This document shows, piece by piece, positions 62,359 to 64,000 of a stretch of DNA of 64,000 nucleotides. This DNA comes from Onthophagus taurus. Lineage: Eukaryota; Arthropoda; Insecta; Coleoptera; Scarabaeidae. Location of the stretch: contig NC_091967.1 in the NCBI RefSeq assembly GCF_036711975.1, positions 29,737,501 to 29,801,500 on the forward strand, read 5' to 3'. The translations under genes were made by a program, and so were the position numbers. The notes under the pieces are model-generated. The model made no database searches, was not told where the DNA came from, and was given only the letters and a program-made list of their open reading frames with translations. Each line of letters begins with the position of its first letter. The stretch's first letter is position 1.

Positions 62359-64000
62359 CCCTCCAGTAGACGGGTGAGGCCTGTGAGTTCACCCAATACT
62401 TATATGTTGCTGTAATTTTTGTAAGAAAAATTTTGGCACCGTGGGCTTCCGTGTACCTTTCACAAATAGTAAAACCCGAATTATTATAAAAATTTCTAAT
62501 AAAGTATGTGACAATTTTTTTGGAAAAAAAATAAAAATGTCCTAATAGGCCTCACGCGTTCACTCATGTAACATCTTATAAAAAAACAAATACGTGTTTT
62601 CATTACTCTTTTGGTAGAATTAAAAAAAATATAGAAGTAAATTTTAAATTTTCTGTTTTCTCAATAAGTTCCAAATTGCTAAATTTAAATTCGGGGTATT
62701 CCCTTCTTACAATGACTTCGCTAGTGTATAACGGTCCGTGATTCCCCTAACATCACCACTTGGCTTCTGTACACAAACGTGGTTCAGTCGTTTATTACTT
62801 TTGTTAGTGAATTGTTTTCCAGAGAGTGGCGTAAAAACAAGTTATTATAAGTGTTTGTTAAATTCTTTTGGATTATCGAAGGTAAATAATTCTATAGTTA
62901 TATATAAATATCAAGCATATTTACGTATTTTCTTTTTTCTCTCCCTTATAGGTTTATTTTATTTCAATGTGTTCATATGAACGAGAGGTAAAAAGGTTAG
63001 AACGCCTTGCCGATGAAGTAAATAGTGATGAACTTTCAGAGTTGACTGAAAGTGATAATGAATCTTTGGCCGACGAAGACCATAACCTTGTAAGTGACCA
63101 TGAATCAGATACTGAGCAAGAGTCGTTTTCAGATGTAGAAGAACAAGCCAATCTTTTGCGAAGAAGCAGATGTAAGTACTTTTATGGAAAGGATGGGACA
63201 AAATGGAGTAAGGAAGCTGCACCGTTGAATGTTCGAACGCGGCAAAGGAACATTGTAACACATCTTCCAGGTGTGTTGGGACTGGCAAAGAATGGAAAAA
63301 CGCCAATGCAATGTTGGATGTACTTTTTCGAAGAAATCGTGAATGTCATTATAGTAAACACTAATCTATACATCACAAAAATTTCAAATAGATATCAAGA
63401 TCAGTACGACTACAAGGAAACAAATACCACTGAAATAATGGCATTACTAGGTCTGCTGTATCTAGTAGGTTCGCAGCATGGAGGACGAAAACACATTGCT
63501 GAATTTTATAGCGACGATGGCCTAGGATGCGAAATATTTCCTGCTGCAATGGCTCAAAGAAGGGTTAAATTTTTGTTGAGATGCCTACGGTTTGATGACA
63601 CAAACACCAGAGAGGTCAGAAAATCCCAAGACAATCTTGCTGCCGTAAGGGAAATGATGATAAAGTTCAATGAACAGTGCAAAGTACACTATTCTGTTGG
63701 GGAGTACGTTACCCTTGATGAAATGCTACTTGCATTTCGTGGGAGATGCAGATTTAAAATGTATATCCCAAATAAGCCAAATAAATACGGCTTAAAAGTG
63801 TTCTCAATGGTCGATTCTAGGACATTCTACACATTCCATTTAGAAATCTATGCAGGGACTCAACCCGAAGGCCCATTTAAAATCGATAATTCAACAGCTG
63901 CTGTCACAGAGAGGATCTGTATGCACCTATCCGGATCTGGACGAAATGTAACCATGGATCGTTGGTTTACCGGATATAAAATAGCTAGTTTGCTATTACG
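62359..64000 (+). mobile_element. piggyBac-like transposon, left part
   Basis: Begins CCCTCCAGTAGACGGGTGAG immediately after TTAA. A subterminal inverted relation exists: GGGTGAGGCCTGTGAGTTCAC (near 62373) and, reversed, TGAACGCGTGAGGCC (near 62560). The right end and second TTAA are outside the window. Confidence 0.8.
62967..64000 (+). CDS. piggyBac-like transposase, open at the window edge
   Basis: An acceptor-like CCCTTATAG ends at 62951. ATG at 62967 starts MCSYEREVKRLERLADEVNS, an acidic N-terminus (SELTESDNESLADEDHN), then the DDE_Tnp_1_7 domain with KWSKEAAP, TPMQCWMYFFEEIVNVIIVN, LGLLYLVGSQHGGRKHIAEF, SVGEYVTLDEMLLAFRGRC (first catalytic Asp) and VTMDRWFTGYKIASLL (second). The third Asp and the C-terminal Cys-rich domain would be to the right. 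344 codons are open with no stop, so the copy may be functional. Confidence 0.85.
   Translation, partial: MCSYEREVKRLERLADEVNSDELSELTESDNESLADEDHNLVSDHESDTEQESFSDVEEQANLLRRSRCKYFYGKDGTKWSKEAAPLNVRTRQRNIVTHLPGVLGLAKNGKTPMQCWMYFFEEIVNVIIVNTNLYITKISNRYQDQYDYKETNTTEIMALLGLLYLVGSQHGGRKHIAEFYSDDGLGCEIFPAAMAQRRVKFLLRCLRFDDTNTREVRKSQDNLAAVREMMIKFNEQCKVHYSVGEYVTLDEMLLAFRGRCRFKMYIPNKPNKYGLKVFSMVDSRTFYTFHLEIYAGTQPEGPFKIDNSTAAVTERICMHLSGSGRNVTMDRWFTGYKIASLLL

Overview
This window is a transposon graveyard from an animal nuclear genome, almost certainly an insect. The evidence is the element mix: BEL/Pao, jockey- and R1-like LINEs, Penelope, Transib, pogo-like, hAT, PIF/Harbinger with a MADF/BESS partner gene, piggyBac, and an insect-type 5S rRNA sequence. 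Coding regions have GT-AG introns. I see no bacterial signal, and no gene I would confidently call single-copy host. The species cannot be fixed from the sequence.

Layout. 1-4745: a Harbinger exon, a 5S rRNA gene split by a jockey-like LINE with an 11-bp duplication, and a 47-bp tandem repeat. 4745-21378: an env-bearing Gypsy (A) that received three insertions: a LINE at 4972-6186 (34-bp duplication), a Gypsy with integrase upstream of reverse transcriptase at 6698-12258 (CTAT duplication), and a BEL at 12561-18491 (GTATT duplication). 21379-30044: an R1-like LINE split by a 150-bp-LTR Gypsy (E, 22499-27127, CTATT duplication) and by an internally deleted DNA transposon. 30045-31860: a Gypsy remnant that received two short insertions with hammerhead-ribozyme-like motifs.

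31861-39367: THAP and Penelope fragments, then a broken gene of a DUF7869-like family split by a Transib element (34907-38028) whose ends look like V(D)J recombination signals, then a Penelope reverse transcriptase. 39374-50804: a BEL (G) that received a third short hammerhead-bearing insertion (41304-41507) and a hAT (42494-48528), which itself holds an apparently intact pogo-like transposon (42905-46337). 50805-59480: Gypsy H, hAT J (holding a TA-flanked MITE, which holds a Sola-like transposon at 52754-55229), and errantivirus-like Gypsy K with an F-type env. 59494-64000: another Sola-like fragment, a Harbinger element with the transposase antisense inside the MADF gene intron, and the start of an open piggyBac transposase that runs off the window.

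The genes do not form a pathway; they are layers of mobile elements that can be ordered in time from their target-site duplications. The observations most worth follow-up are the three short hammerhead-bearing insertions that all have 12-bp duplications, the 5S gene interruption, the Copia-like gene order in a Gypsy element, the Transib termini with a probable active-site substitution, and the 4-bp duplication and terminal repeats that tie the DUF7869-like protein to a transposon.
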